This document shows positions 25,024 through 33,493 of a DNA stretch of 64,000 nt, piece after piece; position 1 is the stretch's first letter, and each line of letters starts with the position of its first letter. A program made the position numbers and the translations under genes. The stretch lies in the NCBI GenBank assembly GCA_963815775.1, contig CAWFIB010000025.1:368408-432407 (forward strand). The letters are read 5' to 3'. The stretch comes from CAVVDY01 sp963815775. Its GTDB lineage: Bacteria > Acidobacteriota > Terriglobia > Terriglobales > Acidobacteriaceae. Under the pieces are notes generated by a model that was given only the letters and a program-made list of their open reading frames with translations, was not told where the DNA came from and ran no database searches.

Positions 25024-26238
25024 TCACAGATAGCTCAGCCACCAGGTGTGGCGGCGCTGCTTCAGGCGTGCGAACCAGCGGCACATTGGGTAAAGCAGCA
25101 ACAACACCACGACCCAGACGGCGTACACCGTCCACAGAGGATATCCGTAATTGGCGGGGAACAGCTTGTCCGGGCTGCCCATGGAGGGCGGTGCCATGAG
25201 AAGAAACGGTTGCGGGCCGTAGCGGACAAAGTTCATGGCAATGGCGATCAGGTGCGCCGCCAGCAAATGCATTGCGTAGAAAAAGAACGGCACGCGGCCG
25301 AAGACGATGAGCGGGTTGTCAGACGAGAATCGCGGACCCTCCAGCCAGGCAAGGGCGATGAGGGCCGGTCCCAGCGTCATCAGCAGAAACGCCAGCGATG
25401 GCGGATATTTCGTGGTGTCGAGAAATGACAGCACAGTGAACCAGGGCGACGGCTGATGGGTCCACGGATTCGGGTCTCCGTAAACATTGATGGTGCGCAG
25501 CACCAGAAATCCAACCGTGAGCGCCAGCCCCAGGCGCAACAGGAATCGCCGGCGACGGACTGCGTCCCAGGTGAAAACACTGCCCAGACAATAGCCGGCT
25601 GCCATCACTCCGATCCATGGCAGCACGGGATAAGCGGTGAGGAAGTTAATCCCCGCGAAAGAGAACACAGCTTGCTGATGGAGGATATCCCACAGCCATG
25701 CCGCTTTCCCGAAGCGGTCGGCGGAAATGCCATCCAGCAGATTGTGTAACGCGATGATGGCAACGCTGAGAACGAGCAGCACACGTCTCGGCAGATATAC
25801 CAGTCCCGCGAGCGCGATCATCGACAGCCCAATCGCCCACAGAATGAGCAGGATGACCAGGCTCCCGCGGTAGGCGACTTGCGAAAACATGATTACCCGC
25901 AGAATCGTGAGTTCCAGCACGATCAGCCAGAGCCCGCGAGTCGAGAGAAACAGTGAGAGCTGTGTCTTGTTGTGCTTTCCGCGCTGCATCCAGAAAAACG
26001 CGCCCAGGCCGGCGGTGAGCATGAACACCGGCGCGCAGAAGTGCGTGATCCAGCGGGTGAAGAAAATCGCCGTCGTCGTGCGCGTGAGGTCCGTGGGTGA
26101 GAACTGCATGGCGCTCCGCGCAACGAAGTCGCGGAGGTGATCGATTGCCATCAGCATCATGATGGCTCCGCGAAGCGCATCGACGGACTGGATACGAGGA
26201 GCGGTTGTGGGCTGAGGCGAAGAATCGACCACTATCAT
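25024..26238 (-). CDS. DUF1624-family membrane acyltransferase-like protein
   Basis: A 404-residue polytopic membrane protein with about ten helices. The N-terminal IQSVDALRGAIMMLMAIDHL followed by WITHFCAPVFMLTAGLGAFF is the pattern of the DUF1624 / heparan-alpha-glucosaminide N-acetyltransferase-like family, which uses acyl donors to modify sugars across the membrane. The substrate is unknown. It converges with the permease pair and is divergent from the small gene at 26297. Confidence 0.8.
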   Translation of the reverse strand: MIVVDSSPQPTTAPRIQSVDALRGAIMMLMAIDHLRDFVARSAMQFSPTDLTRTTTAIFFTRWITHFCAPVFMLTAGLGAFFWMQRGKHNKTQLSLFLSTRGLWLIVLELTILRVIMFSQVAYRGSLVILLILWAIGLSMIALAGLVYLPRRVLLVLSVAIIALHNLLDGISADRFGKAAWLWDILHQQAVFSFAGINFLTAYPVLPWIGVMAAGYCLGSVFTWDAVRRRRFLLRLGLALTVGFLVLRTINVYGDPNPWTHQPSPWFTVLSFLDTTKYPPSLAFLLMTLGPALIALAWLEGPRFSSDNPLIVFGRVPFFFYAMHLLAAHLIAIAMNFVRYGPQPFLLMAPPSMGSPDKLFPANYGYPLWTVYAVWVVVLLLLYPMCRWFARLKQRRHTWWLSYL

Positions 26239-26296
26239 GCGCTGTTAATCTTCGCATGGACGTGGGTGCGCGCAGCGCCACGTTTACAATCCCTCT

Positions 26297-26602
26297 GTGA
26301 CCTGTGACCGGCTCAGCCGCGTGCTCGATCAACTCAAACTCTACGAACATCCGCTGGTGGAGTTCGCCGCCCGGGCCAAGGGCGATGGCGTCGAAGTCAT
26401 TCTCCGTCCTCGGTTCACCGAACCCAGGGTTCACACCTACTACTACGACCTGCACCCCCGCGACCTGGACGATCCGCAATTCGAGTGGACCTTCCAGCGG
26501 CAGCTCTTTGACTGCCTGCACGATTACCTGGTCGAGATGTTCATCCGCACCCCACAGCATCGCAAGGAGCACGCCCAGATGCAGCGCGAAGGCAAGTTGT
26601 GA
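26297..26602 (+). CDS. Conserved-looking hypothetical protein upstream of the MidA-like gene
   Basis: A 101-residue soluble protein starting at GTG 26297 (MTCDRLSRVLDQLKLYEHPL). It is rich in aromatic and charged residues (RVHTYYYDLHPRDLDDPQFEWTFQRQL) and looks folded, alpha/beta. I do not recognise a family. It ends 49 bases before the MidA-like gene in the same direction, so the two are probably co-transcribed. Confidence 0.65.
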   Translation: MTCDRLSRVLDQLKLYEHPLVEFAARAKGDGVEVILRPRFTEPRVHTYYYDLHPRDLDDPQFEWTFQRQLFDCLHDYLVEMFIRTPQHRKEHAQMQREGKL

Positions 26603-26651
26603 GCAGCCGGCCCAACGCCTCGCGGGGTGCCCGGCCATTCCCGGGGTTGGC

Positions 26652-27953
26652 ATGAGTGGGAATCCATTGCGTGAGCGCATCGCCGCAGAGATACTCCGCT
26701 GCGGGCCGATTCCGTTCTCGCGCTACATGGAGATGTGCCTCTACGAGCCAGAACTGGGCTACTACGCTCGCCCGCGCGAGCAGTTCGGCAAGGGGGGAGA
26801 CTTCTACACTGCGAGCGACGTGCATGCGGTCTTCGGACGGCTGCTGGCCCGCCAGTTTGAGGAGATGTGGCGCCTGCTCGGCTCGCCTGACCGTATCGAC
26901 CTGATCGAACTGGGACCGGGCCGTGGCCTGTTTGCCGCCGACGTGCTCGACTGGTCGGCCAAACAGTTCCCGGATTTTGCACGCGCGCTGCGCTATTCCC
27001 TGGTGGAGCAGTCGGCGCACCTGCGAGCCCGTTTGCAGGAGCGGTTGTCAGAACACGTTGCGGCGGGACGCGCAGGGATTTTCGATTCTCTGGAGGCAGT
27101 CAGAGGTGAAGCTGCTGTTTCGAAGGAGGCGACGTTACCAGGCTCTGAAGGTCCGCACCACCTGAACGAAGATGTAAGCTCCCGAAGGGGACGCCATAGT
27201 CTAGCCCAGCACGGAGGCGAAGCCGGAGTGCTGGGAACGTCGCCAACAGATACGTTCCAGTCGCGTAGCGACGGCACACCGTTGATCGTCTTCGCCAACG
27301 AATTCTTCGACGCGTTGCCAGTGGACATCATCGATCATCGCGGCGCCGTCCGAATCGCCGAAGAGCAGGGAAGATTCGTCGAACAATTCGCTTCTCCAGC
27401 TGCTAACGAGTTTGACTACATCGACCATTACAGCGTGCATCCCGAAGAGGGCGAGCGCGTCGAAGTCTCCTTTGCAGCCCTCGCCTGCGTAGATCGCGTG
27501 GCGCAGCTCTTTCACAATCGTCCCGGCTTCGCCATGTTTATCGACTATGGCTACACGCGTGAAGAGCAGCTCGCCGGCCGCCATCGCGATACCCTGATGA
27601 CCTATCACCGTCATCGCGCGAGTGCGTCGCCCTACGATGCTCCGGGCGAGCAGGACATCACGGCCCACGTGAACTTCACCGCGCTACGCTGCCATGCCGC
27701 CGCGCAGGCTCTCGATGAGATCGGGCTCGTAACCCAGACCCAGCTCTTGATCGGCATCGGAGAAGAAACCCAATTCGCCGATGCTTTTCAGGAGTGCCAA
27801 CTGCCCCAGGAGCGCGCCAAGGTCGCGCTGCAGCTTCGCCACCTGCTCTCGCCGGAAGAGATGGGAGAGAAGTTTCACGCGCTCTTGCTGTCCCACCGAA
27901 TTACCCGCCAACAGGGTGGGCGCCTGAGCGCAGTGAAGCTACTCGCCAGCTAA
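26652..27953 (+). CDS. MidA-like SAM-dependent methyltransferase with in-frame repeat insertion
   Basis: A 433-residue protein of the MidA/NDUFAF7 (DUF185) family of arginine methyltransferases; the mitochondrial relative methylates a complex I subunit. Motifs: SRYMEMCLYEPELGYY, the SAM motif LIELGPGRGLFAADVL, NEFFDALPVDII and FIDYGY. The start ATG at 26652 gives the usual MSGNPLRERIAAEI beginning; the upstream part of the open frame overlaps the preceding gene. About 50 residues (roughly 155-208) between DSLEAV and TPLIVFANEF are low-complexity and correspond to a dispersed repeat at 27179-27280 read in frame. Core motifs are intact, so the protein may still work. Confidence 0.88.
   Translation: MSGNPLRERIAAEILRCGPIPFSRYMEMCLYEPELGYYARPREQFGKGGDFYTASDVHAVFGRLLARQFEEMWRLLGSPDRIDLIELGPGRGLFAADVLDWSAKQFPDFARALRYSLVEQSAHLRARLQERLSEHVAAGRAGIFDSLEAVRGEAAVSKEATLPGSEGPHHLNEDVSSRRGRHSLAQHGGEAGVLGTSPTDTFQSRSDGTPLIVFANEFFDALPVDIIDHRGAVRIAEEQGRFVEQFASPAANEFDYIDHYSVHPEEGERVEVSFAALACVDRVAQLFHNRPGFAMFIDYGYTREEQLAGRHRDTLMTYHRHRASASPYDAPGEQDITAHVNFTALRCHAAAQALDEIGLVTQTQLLIGIGEETQFADAFQECQLPQERAKVALQLRHLLSPEEMGEKFHALLLSHRITRQQGGRLSAVKLLAS
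27179..27280. repeat. Dispersed palindromic repeat inside the MidA-like gene
   Basis: The element has a central stem CCCAGCAC (27205-27212) and GTGCTGGG (27228-27235), a left box TCCCGAAGGGGACGCCATAG and a right box GTCGCGTAGCGACGGCAC (27260-27277) that is itself a small palindrome. The same order of boxes occurs at 28940-29035. It contributes in-frame codons to the methyltransferase. Confidence 0.7.
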
Positions 27954-28140
27954 GCTCAATCCAAGGACCCGTCTGTGTCCCCAAATAGCCTGACAACCCA
28001 GCGGGCCGCTTCTTCCTCCTATTGTGAAGGCCGCAAGCAACAACGACAGGCTGGACGGCTATCCCTCTGCGGTTGCAGAACTGATGGCTCGATGCACGGA
28101 AAGCTTTCAGTGGGCTCGGCCTTACGAAAGGAGATCAGCA

Positions 28141-28857
28141 ATGCAGAACATACGACAGCTTTGCCGCTTTGCGGCATGGGTTTCAATCGTCCTGCTAGGC
28201 GCATTGTGCTTTGCACAGAATCGTGAGCCTTACCCCCAGAACGGCACCACGGGCGCGCCCGGCCAGAGCAATCCGATGGGTGCTCCCGCCCAACCAGGCG
28301 TTCCAGGCCAAATGGGGACGATGAACGACGCTCAGACAGGTCAGATGGGGACGACGAGCGCCCAGATGGCGGATCATGCCTTCATGAAGAAAGCAGCCGA
28401 AGGAGGTATGGCCGAGGTGCAGATGGGCCAGTTAGCGCAACAGAACGGCCAGAGCCAGCAGGTGAAGGAGTTCGGTCAGCGGATGGTGACCGATCATTCG
28501 AAGGCAAACGATGAGCTCAAGCAGGTGGCTCAGCAGCAGGGCGTACAGCTGCCCGACTCACCAAGCGCGAAGCAGAAGGCTGAGTACAAGCGGCTCTCCA
28601 AACTGCATGGCGATGCGTTTGATGATGCCTACGCGAAGCTGATGGTGAGCGATCACAAGAAAGACGTTGCCGAGTTTCAGCGCGAGGCCGACTCCGGCAA
28701 CAACCCTGAAGTCAAGAACTGGGCCGGCCAGACTTTACCGACGCTGAAGGAACATCTGCAATTGGCCGAGCAGATGAAGGGATCCGAGAACCTCGGCCCG
28801 AATAAGTCCGAGAAATCGAGTAGCGGAACCGGAACGGGCAGCTCTCCGCAGCACTAG
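28141..28857 (+). CDS. Secreted DUF4142 (ferritin-like) protein
   Basis: A 238-residue exported protein. The ATG at 28141 follows a good GGAG site and starts a signal peptide (RFAAWVSIVLLGALCFAQ). A Gln/Gly/Pro/Met-rich linker (about 27-75) precedes the DUF4142 domain (ADHAFMKKAAEGGMAEVQMG ... RMVTDHSKANDELKQVAQQ ... KLMVSDHKKDVAEFQREA), a four-helix ferritin-like bundle with conserved His and Glu. The tail is Ser/Gly-rich. Function unknown; such proteins are linked to envelope stress in some bacteria. Confidence 0.85.
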   Translation: MQNIRQLCRFAAWVSIVLLGALCFAQNREPYPQNGTTGAPGQSNPMGAPAQPGVPGQMGTMNDAQTGQMGTTSAQMADHAFMKKAAEGGMAEVQMGQLAQQNGQSQQVKEFGQRMVTDHSKANDELKQVAQQQGVQLPDSPSAKQKAEYKRLSKLHGDAFDDAYAKLMVSDHKKDVAEFQREADSGNNPEVKNWAGQTLPTLKEHLQLAEQMKGSENLGPNKSEKSSSGTGTGSSPQH

Positions 28858-28939
28858 CACCGGCAGTCGCGACGGAAGGCCGCCCGTTCGAGGCTGTTAC
28901 GGAACTCGGTGCTGAGCGATGATGTTGGGACAAACCACA

Positions 28940-29035
28940 CGCCCGTCCGCCGGGACAGCATATCTAAGCCCAGCGATTTATCGCTGGGAGAGCGCAAGTG
29001 GGAAATCCCGAGTCCGCTTCAGCGGACAGCACGAT
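28940..29035. repeat. Second copy of the CCCAGC palindromic repeat
   Basis: The intergenic copy carries the left box CCGTCCGCCGGGACAGCA, the central stem CCCAGCGA (28969-28976) and TCGCTGGG (28981-28988) with a four-base loop, and the right palindrome GTCCGC-TTCA-GCGGAC (29012-29027) followed by AGCAC. The order matches the copy inside the MidA-like gene. It lies between the DUF4142 gene and ndk, where it may also act at the mRNA 3' ends. Confidence 0.7.
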
Positions 29036-29094
29036 TTTCGTAACAGCCTTGTTCCGGCGGCCCTTCTGTGCCAAGTGTCCTTCAGGGCGGTAAA

Positions 29095-29520
29095 TTACTT
29101 CGCCAGTTCGTACCCGGCAAAAAAGTAGCTCAGCTCGAAGCGCGCCGTGTCGTCCGCATCGGAACCGTGGACAGCATTGTGTTCGATGTTGTCAGCCCAC
29201 TTCTTGCGTATGGTTCCGTCATCGGCCTTGGCCGGGTCGGTTGCTCCCATCAGCTTGCGATAGTCGGCAATGGCCTCTTCCTTTTCCAGCGCGATGACAA
29301 TGATCGGGCCGCTCGACATGAAGTTGGTCAGCGACTCGAAGAACGACCGATGTACGTGCACGGCGTAGAAGCCTTCCGCCTGCGCTTTAGTGATGTGCAG
29401 CATCTTCATGCCGATGATGCGAAAGTTATTTTGCAGCAAAGTGCTGATGATGTCGCCGGAGGCGTGCTTGGCGACCGCATCGGGCTTAATGATGGATAGA
29501 GTGCGTTGCAGTGTCTTCAT
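29095..29520 (-). CDS. ndk: Nucleoside diphosphate kinase
   Basis: A 141-residue enzyme that transfers the terminal phosphate between nucleoside triphosphates and diphosphates. The phospho-histidine is His118 in NAVHGSD, and the N-terminal TLSIIKPDAV and HRSFFESLTNFMSSGP segments are conserved. It follows the sucCD operon in the same direction, separated by an inverted repeat. Confidence 0.97.
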   Translation of the reverse strand: MKTLQRTLSIIKPDAVAKHASGDIISTLLQNNFRIIGMKMLHITKAQAEGFYAVHVHRSFFESLTNFMSSGPIIVIALEKEEAIADYRKLMGATDPAKADDGTIRKKWADNIEHNAVHGSDADDTARFELSYFFAGYELAK

Positions 29521-29539
29521 GAGTACGCTTTTTGCTATT

Positions 29540-29650
29540 CGCCTTTCGCTATTCGTTCGATCGTAACTGAATCTCCTCGCCTCTCTCTTTCGCTTTTCAG
29601 GATTGCCAAACGCTCCAAGGTGTCTGGCGAAAAGCGAATAGCGAAAGGCG
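29540..29650. repeat. Long inverted repeat between sucD and ndk
   Basis: CGCCTTTCGCTATTCG (29540-29555) and CGAATAGCGAAAGGCG (29635-29650) are perfectly complementary over 16 bases, with further matching GCTATTCG/CGAAAAGCG words outside. They enclose about 80 bases without a gene. A long-range stem could act between sucD and ndk on the transcript. Confidence 0.65.
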
Positions 29651-29660
29651 CAGAGCGGTC

Positions 29661-30530
29661 TTACTTCCTCGCTTGCACCAGCGTCTCGCCGATCTCCGCC
29701 GGAGAATTCGCCACGTGGATGCCCGCCGCCTCCATCGCCTTGATCTTCTCCTTGGCCGTGCCTTTGCCGCCGGAGATGATCGCGCCCGCGTGTCCCATGC
29801 GGCGTCCTGGAGGCGCGGTCTGCCCGGCGATGAATCCCACCACAGGCTTTTTCACCTTCGCCTTGATGAACTCGGCCGCCGTCTCCTCGGCACTGCCGCC
29901 GATCTCGCCGATCATGATGATGGCTTCCGTCTCGGGGTCCTTATTGAACAGATCGATGGCGTCCACGAAGTTGGTGCCGATAATCGGGTCGCCGCCGATG
30001 CCGATGGCCGTCGACTGTCCTATGCCGCGCGTTGTGAGCTGATAGACCGCTTCATACGTCAGCGTGCCCGAGCGCGACACAATGCCCACATTGCCTTCCT
30101 TGTGAATGTTCGCCGGCATGATGCCGATCTTGCACTTGCCCGGCGAGATGATGCCCGGGCAGTTCGGTCCGATGAGCCGCGAATTCTTCGTCTTCAGGAA
30201 CTCCCAGGTCTTCACCATGTCCATCGCCGGGATGCCTTCGGTGATGCACACGATGAGCGGAAGGCCCGCATCCGCAGCTTCCATGATGGCATCTGCGGCG
30301 CCCGGAGGTGGAACAAAGATCACCGTCGCGTTCGCGCCTGTCTTCGCGACCGCTTCGCTCACCGTGTTGAAGATGGGCCAGCCTTCATGCGTGGTACCGC
30401 CCTTGCCGGGAGTCACGCCTCCCACCACCTGGGTTCCGTAGGCAGCCGAATTCTTGGCGTGAAATGTGCCTTCGCGTCCCGTCAGTCCCTGTACCAGCAA
30501 CCGCGTCGACTTGTCGACCAGTATGCTCAT
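29661..30530 (-). CDS. sucD: Succinyl-CoA synthetase alpha subunit
   Basis: A 289-residue subunit carrying the CoA-binding domain and the phospho-histidine (MGHAGAIISGGKGTA near residue 245). It performs the substrate-level phosphorylation step of the TCA cycle with SucC. Its ATG overlaps the sucC stop by four bases, which ties their expression together. Confidence 0.97.
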   Translation of the reverse strand: MSILVDKSTRLLVQGLTGREGTFHAKNSAAYGTQVVGGVTPGKGGTTHEGWPIFNTVSEAVAKTGANATVIFVPPPGAADAIMEAADAGLPLIVCITEGIPAMDMVKTWEFLKTKNSRLIGPNCPGIISPGKCKIGIMPANIHKEGNVGIVSRSGTLTYEAVYQLTTRGIGQSTAIGIGGDPIIGTNFVDAIDLFNKDPETEAIIMIGEIGGSAEETAAEFIKAKVKKPVVGFIAGQTAPPGRRMGHAGAIISGGKGTAKEKIKAMEAAGIHVANSPAEIGETLVQARK

Positions 30531-31705
30531 TTGACCCCCTTGGCAGCGGCGACAACCTTCTCGGCTGCGTCTTTCATGGTCTGCGCCACGATGAAATTCA
30601 GTCCGCTGTTCTTCAGGATCTCGCGGCCCTGCTCCACGTTGGTTCCTTCCAGCCGCAGCACGATGGGCAATTGGATGTTGGTCTTGCGCGCCGCGCTCAC
30701 CACTCCGTTGGCCAGCGTGTCCACGCGCAGAATGCCGCCGAAGATGTTGATGAGCACCGCCTTCACGTTCTTGTCGGCCAGCAGAATTTCAAATGCGTGT
30801 GTGACCTGCTCTTCGTTGGCGCCGCCGCCTACGTCAAGGAAGTTCGCCGGCATGCCGCCCGCATACTGGATGATGTCCATGGTCGCCATCGCCAGGCCTG
30901 CGCCATTGACCATGCAGCCCACGTTGCCGTCGAGCTTGATGTAGTTCAGCGCATACTTGCTGGCTTCGACTTCTAGCGGGTCTTCTTCGCTGATGTCGCG
31001 TAGGTCGCGGATGTCGGGATGGCGATACAGCGCGTTGTCGTCGAAGTTCATCTTCGCGTCCAGCGCGAACAGCCTTCCGTCAGTCGTTGTTATGAAAGGA
31101 TTGATCTCCACCAGCGAGGCGTCGGTGTCTTCCGCCGCCCGCGCCAGGGCCATCATGAACTTTACCGCGCCGCTAACGTACTTTGGCTCGAGCCCCAGCC
31201 GGAACGCGATCTTGCGCGCCTGGTAGGCTTGCAGGCCAAGACCGGGGACAAGGTGTTCCTTGATGATGGCGTCCGGGTCTTTGGCCGCGACCTCTTCGAT
31301 CTCCATGCCGCCCGCTGCCGACGCCATGAATACGTTGCGCCCGACCTGGCGATCCAGCACGATGCCCAGATACAGCTCCCGCGCGATAGGCAAGGTTTCT
31401 TCGATCAGCAGCCGCTGCACCTTCTTGCCCTCGGGGCCGGTCTGGTGCGTGACCAGTTGCATGCCCAGGATCCTGCCGGCCAGCAGCGTGGCCTCCTCAG
31501 CGGATTTGGCCAGTTTCACGCCGCCCCCCTTGCCGCGTCCTCCGGCATGGATCTGGGCTTTGACTACGATTCCGGTGGCGCCTTCGTGGAGCAGTGATCG
31601 AGCAGCAGTGTCGGCTTCTTCGACGCTTTCGACCATCTGTCCCCGAGGCACCGCCACTCCGTACTTCGACAGTATGGCTTTTGCCTGGTACTCGTGAATT
31701 TTCAT
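30527..31705 (-). CDS. sucC: Succinyl-CoA synthetase beta subunit
   Basis: A 392-residue ATP-grasp subunit. The N-terminus MKIHEYQAKAILSKYGVAVP, the grasp loop KAQIHAGGRGKGGGVKL, VEINPF, and the C-terminal VNGAGLAMATMDII and NIFGGILRVDT segments are all typical. It is the first gene of the sucCD operon; ndk follows after the repeat. Confidence 0.97.
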   Translation of the reverse strand: MKIHEYQAKAILSKYGVAVPRGQMVESVEEADTAARSLLHEGATGIVVKAQIHAGGRGKGGGVKLAKSAEEATLLAGRILGMQLVTHQTGPEGKKVQRLLIEETLPIARELYLGIVLDRQVGRNVFMASAAGGMEIEEVAAKDPDAIIKEHLVPGLGLQAYQARKIAFRLGLEPKYVSGAVKFMMALARAAEDTDASLVEINPFITTTDGRLFALDAKMNFDDNALYRHPDIRDLRDISEEDPLEVEASKYALNYIKLDGNVGCMVNGAGLAMATMDIIQYAGGMPANFLDVGGGANEEQVTHAFEILLADKNVKAVLINIFGGILRVDTLANGVVSAARKTNIQLPIVLRLEGTNVEQGREILKNSGLNFIVAQTMKDAAEKVVAAAKGVK

Positions 31706-31909
31706 GATTTAGCAAGGCGAGCGAACGCCAAAAAGCTCCGCCACTCTGGCCCGAAGGGCCGATTATCTCCTTGAAAGATGGCTACAGGATGGAACTGGTA
31801 AGTGTAATTGACGGGGGGAGGCCGGAGCAATTAATGGGATGCTGGGAGCTGTCCGTTGCCAGTCTGCTTTGCCACAGTGCGTGCAAGCAGCCGTCTCACC
31901 TTGTTTGCC

Positions 31910-32593
31910 TTATTGCGCACTGCCGGACACATGTTTGGCGTTTCCCGGGCCTGGGGTCACTGCCGGCTGATTGCGCAACATGAACATCGTGCCCGATGGC
32001 AGCCTCAGGTGGGGCTTGGGCGAAAGCAGAAACACGACCCCGTTCTTGGCTTGCTGGATGTACACATCGTCCAGTCGCTGATAGCTCAACTCCGGAGCGT
32101 CGTTCCCCCCATCCGTTGCATCTCGCGGGGGATGGCCGATTGACCTTGAACGCGAGGCGTAGCGCGCGTGTTCAACGTCCACCCGATTGATGGCCGCCTC
32201 AAAAGCGCTGTCGTTCCGTCCAGATACCTCAGCTTTCATCGTGATCTGCGAAGCAATGAACGCGTGTAGAGCAATCGTGTGGTGCTTCCACTCCGCGCTT
32301 TCCACCACCAGCACTACCCAGGAAGGCTTGTCATTTTGACGAGAGGCTGCCCCCGCAATCTTCCCGTGCAACTTTGCGTTCTCCGGCATGACCAGGCCAT
32401 TGCCGACCAGCACCGGTTCCAGGGTTTCCATTTCGACAACATCCCCAGCTTTGCACTTTTTCGTGTCAATGGTTTTGGCAAGCCGGGCAGGGATGCTGAG
32501 GTTGTCAGGAACTTGCGCAACTGTAGTGACCGCTTGCGGATCTTCAGCAAAGACGGCGATGGCGGAAAAGAGGACTACTAGGAGCACTCGCAT
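31910..32593 (-). CDS. Secreted hypothetical protein
   Basis: A 227-residue protein with a signal peptide (MRVLLVVLFSAIAVFAED). The mature part has a beta-rich segment with LSIPARLAKTIDTKKCKAGD, VLVGNGLVMPENAKLHGKI and VVESAEWKHH, followed by a charged, poorly structured region and the end LRLPSGTMFMLRN. The KxGD/P...G.I layout resembles small beta-barrel domains of envelope proteins, but I do not recognise a family. Likely periplasmic or surface protein; function unknown. Confidence 0.65.
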   Translation of the reverse strand: MRVLLVVLFSAIAVFAEDPQAVTTVAQVPDNLSIPARLAKTIDTKKCKAGDVVEMETLEPVLVGNGLVMPENAKLHGKIAGAASRQNDKPSWVVLVVESAEWKHHTIALHAFIASQITMKAEVSGRNDSAFEAAINRVDVEHARYASRSRSIGHPPRDATDGGNDAPELSYQRLDDVYIQQAKNGVVFLLSPKPHLRLPSGTMFMLRNQPAVTPGPGNAKHVSGSAQ

Positions 32594-32707
32594 TGGCTCA
32601 CCCTCTGGCCACTCGCATTGGGATTGCCACTAGGGTACTTCCAGCGCTTTTGACCCTCAAGAGAAAAAGTAGGGACTCGATAGGCAAGATTCGGGCCGCA
32701 TGGCGGA

Positions 32708-33493
32708 CTACTCCACCCCGACCCTCCTCATCCCCGCCGCCTGCAAGGCAATCTCCCACACAAATGCTGGATTGTTCCTCAGATATCGCCGCCACAACCG
32801 TCGCGGTTCCTTGCGCAGCCGATCAAGCCATTGCAAGCCACATGTCTTGATCCACTGGGGTGAATCGGAAACCAGCCCTGCGTGAATATCGAACGCCGCA
32901 CCCACTCCCGCCATTAGGCGTACGTCCAGCTTGCCCAGGTGCTCAGCCATGAACCTTTCCTGCCTGGGTGTGCTCAGCCCCACCCAGAGAATGTCTGGCT
33001 TGCACTCGGTAACCCGCTGCCGCAGCTCGATTTCCTGAGGCTCCGACAGCTCCCCGAATGGCGGGGTATACACCCCAACAATCTGCAGGTTTGTAAGCCT
33101 TTGTTGAAGTTTTTGTTGAAGAAGCTCCGCCACTCCCGGCCTGCCCCCATATAGGAAGTGCCGACACCCGCACTGCACTGGCGACCCGCACATCGCGAGC
33201 ATGTAGTCCGGCCCGTAGACGCGGTCCATCTGCCGATGTCCCTGCATTCGCCCAACCCATACCGTCGGCATGCCGTCGGGGAGGCACAACACAGCGTCAT
33301 TCAGGATGCGTCGCAGTTGCATATCGCGCCGCGCCTCCATCACTCCGTGTACGCCCGTCAGGCAGACGTAACCGCGCGCCCCGCTCTGGAGGAAACAGCC
33401 GGACAGCCGGACAGCCTCCTCCAGAGTTGTGGCGTGTACGCCCACTCCAAGAACATTCGCGCGCGGCAGCCCGGCAAAGCTAATCGGCGGCAT
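32708..33493 (-). CDS. WecG/TagA/CpsF-family glycosyltransferase
   Basis: A 261-residue GT26-type enzyme. Family motifs are visible as DGMPTVWVGR, DRVYGPDYMLAM, and DILWVGLSTPRQERFM with AGVGAAFDIHAG after it. The start is the ATG at 33493, which lies 14 bases inside the end of the epimerase gene; the open frame upstream is a shadow of that gene. Members add a sugar such as ManNAc or ManNAcA to a lipid-linked intermediate. It is the last gene of the polysaccharide operon. Confidence 0.88.
   Translation of the reverse strand: MPPISFAGLPRANVLGVGVHATTLEEAVRLSGCFLQSGARGYVCLTGVHGVMEARRDMQLRRILNDAVLCLPDGMPTVWVGRMQGHRQMDRVYGPDYMLAMCGSPVQCGCRHFLYGGRPGVAELLQQKLQQRLTNLQIVGVYTPPFGELSEPQEIELRQRVTECKPDILWVGLSTPRQERFMAEHLGKLDVRLMAGVGAAFDIHAGLVSDSPQWIKTCGLQWLDRLRKEPRRLWRRYLRNNPAFVWEIALQAAGMRRVGVE

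Noticed and set aside
26304..26651. Upstream part of the open frame of the MidA-like gene
   Set aside because: The translated stretch is Ser/Thr/Arg-rich and overlaps the 101-residue gene in another frame; the family N-terminus starts at the ATG 26652.
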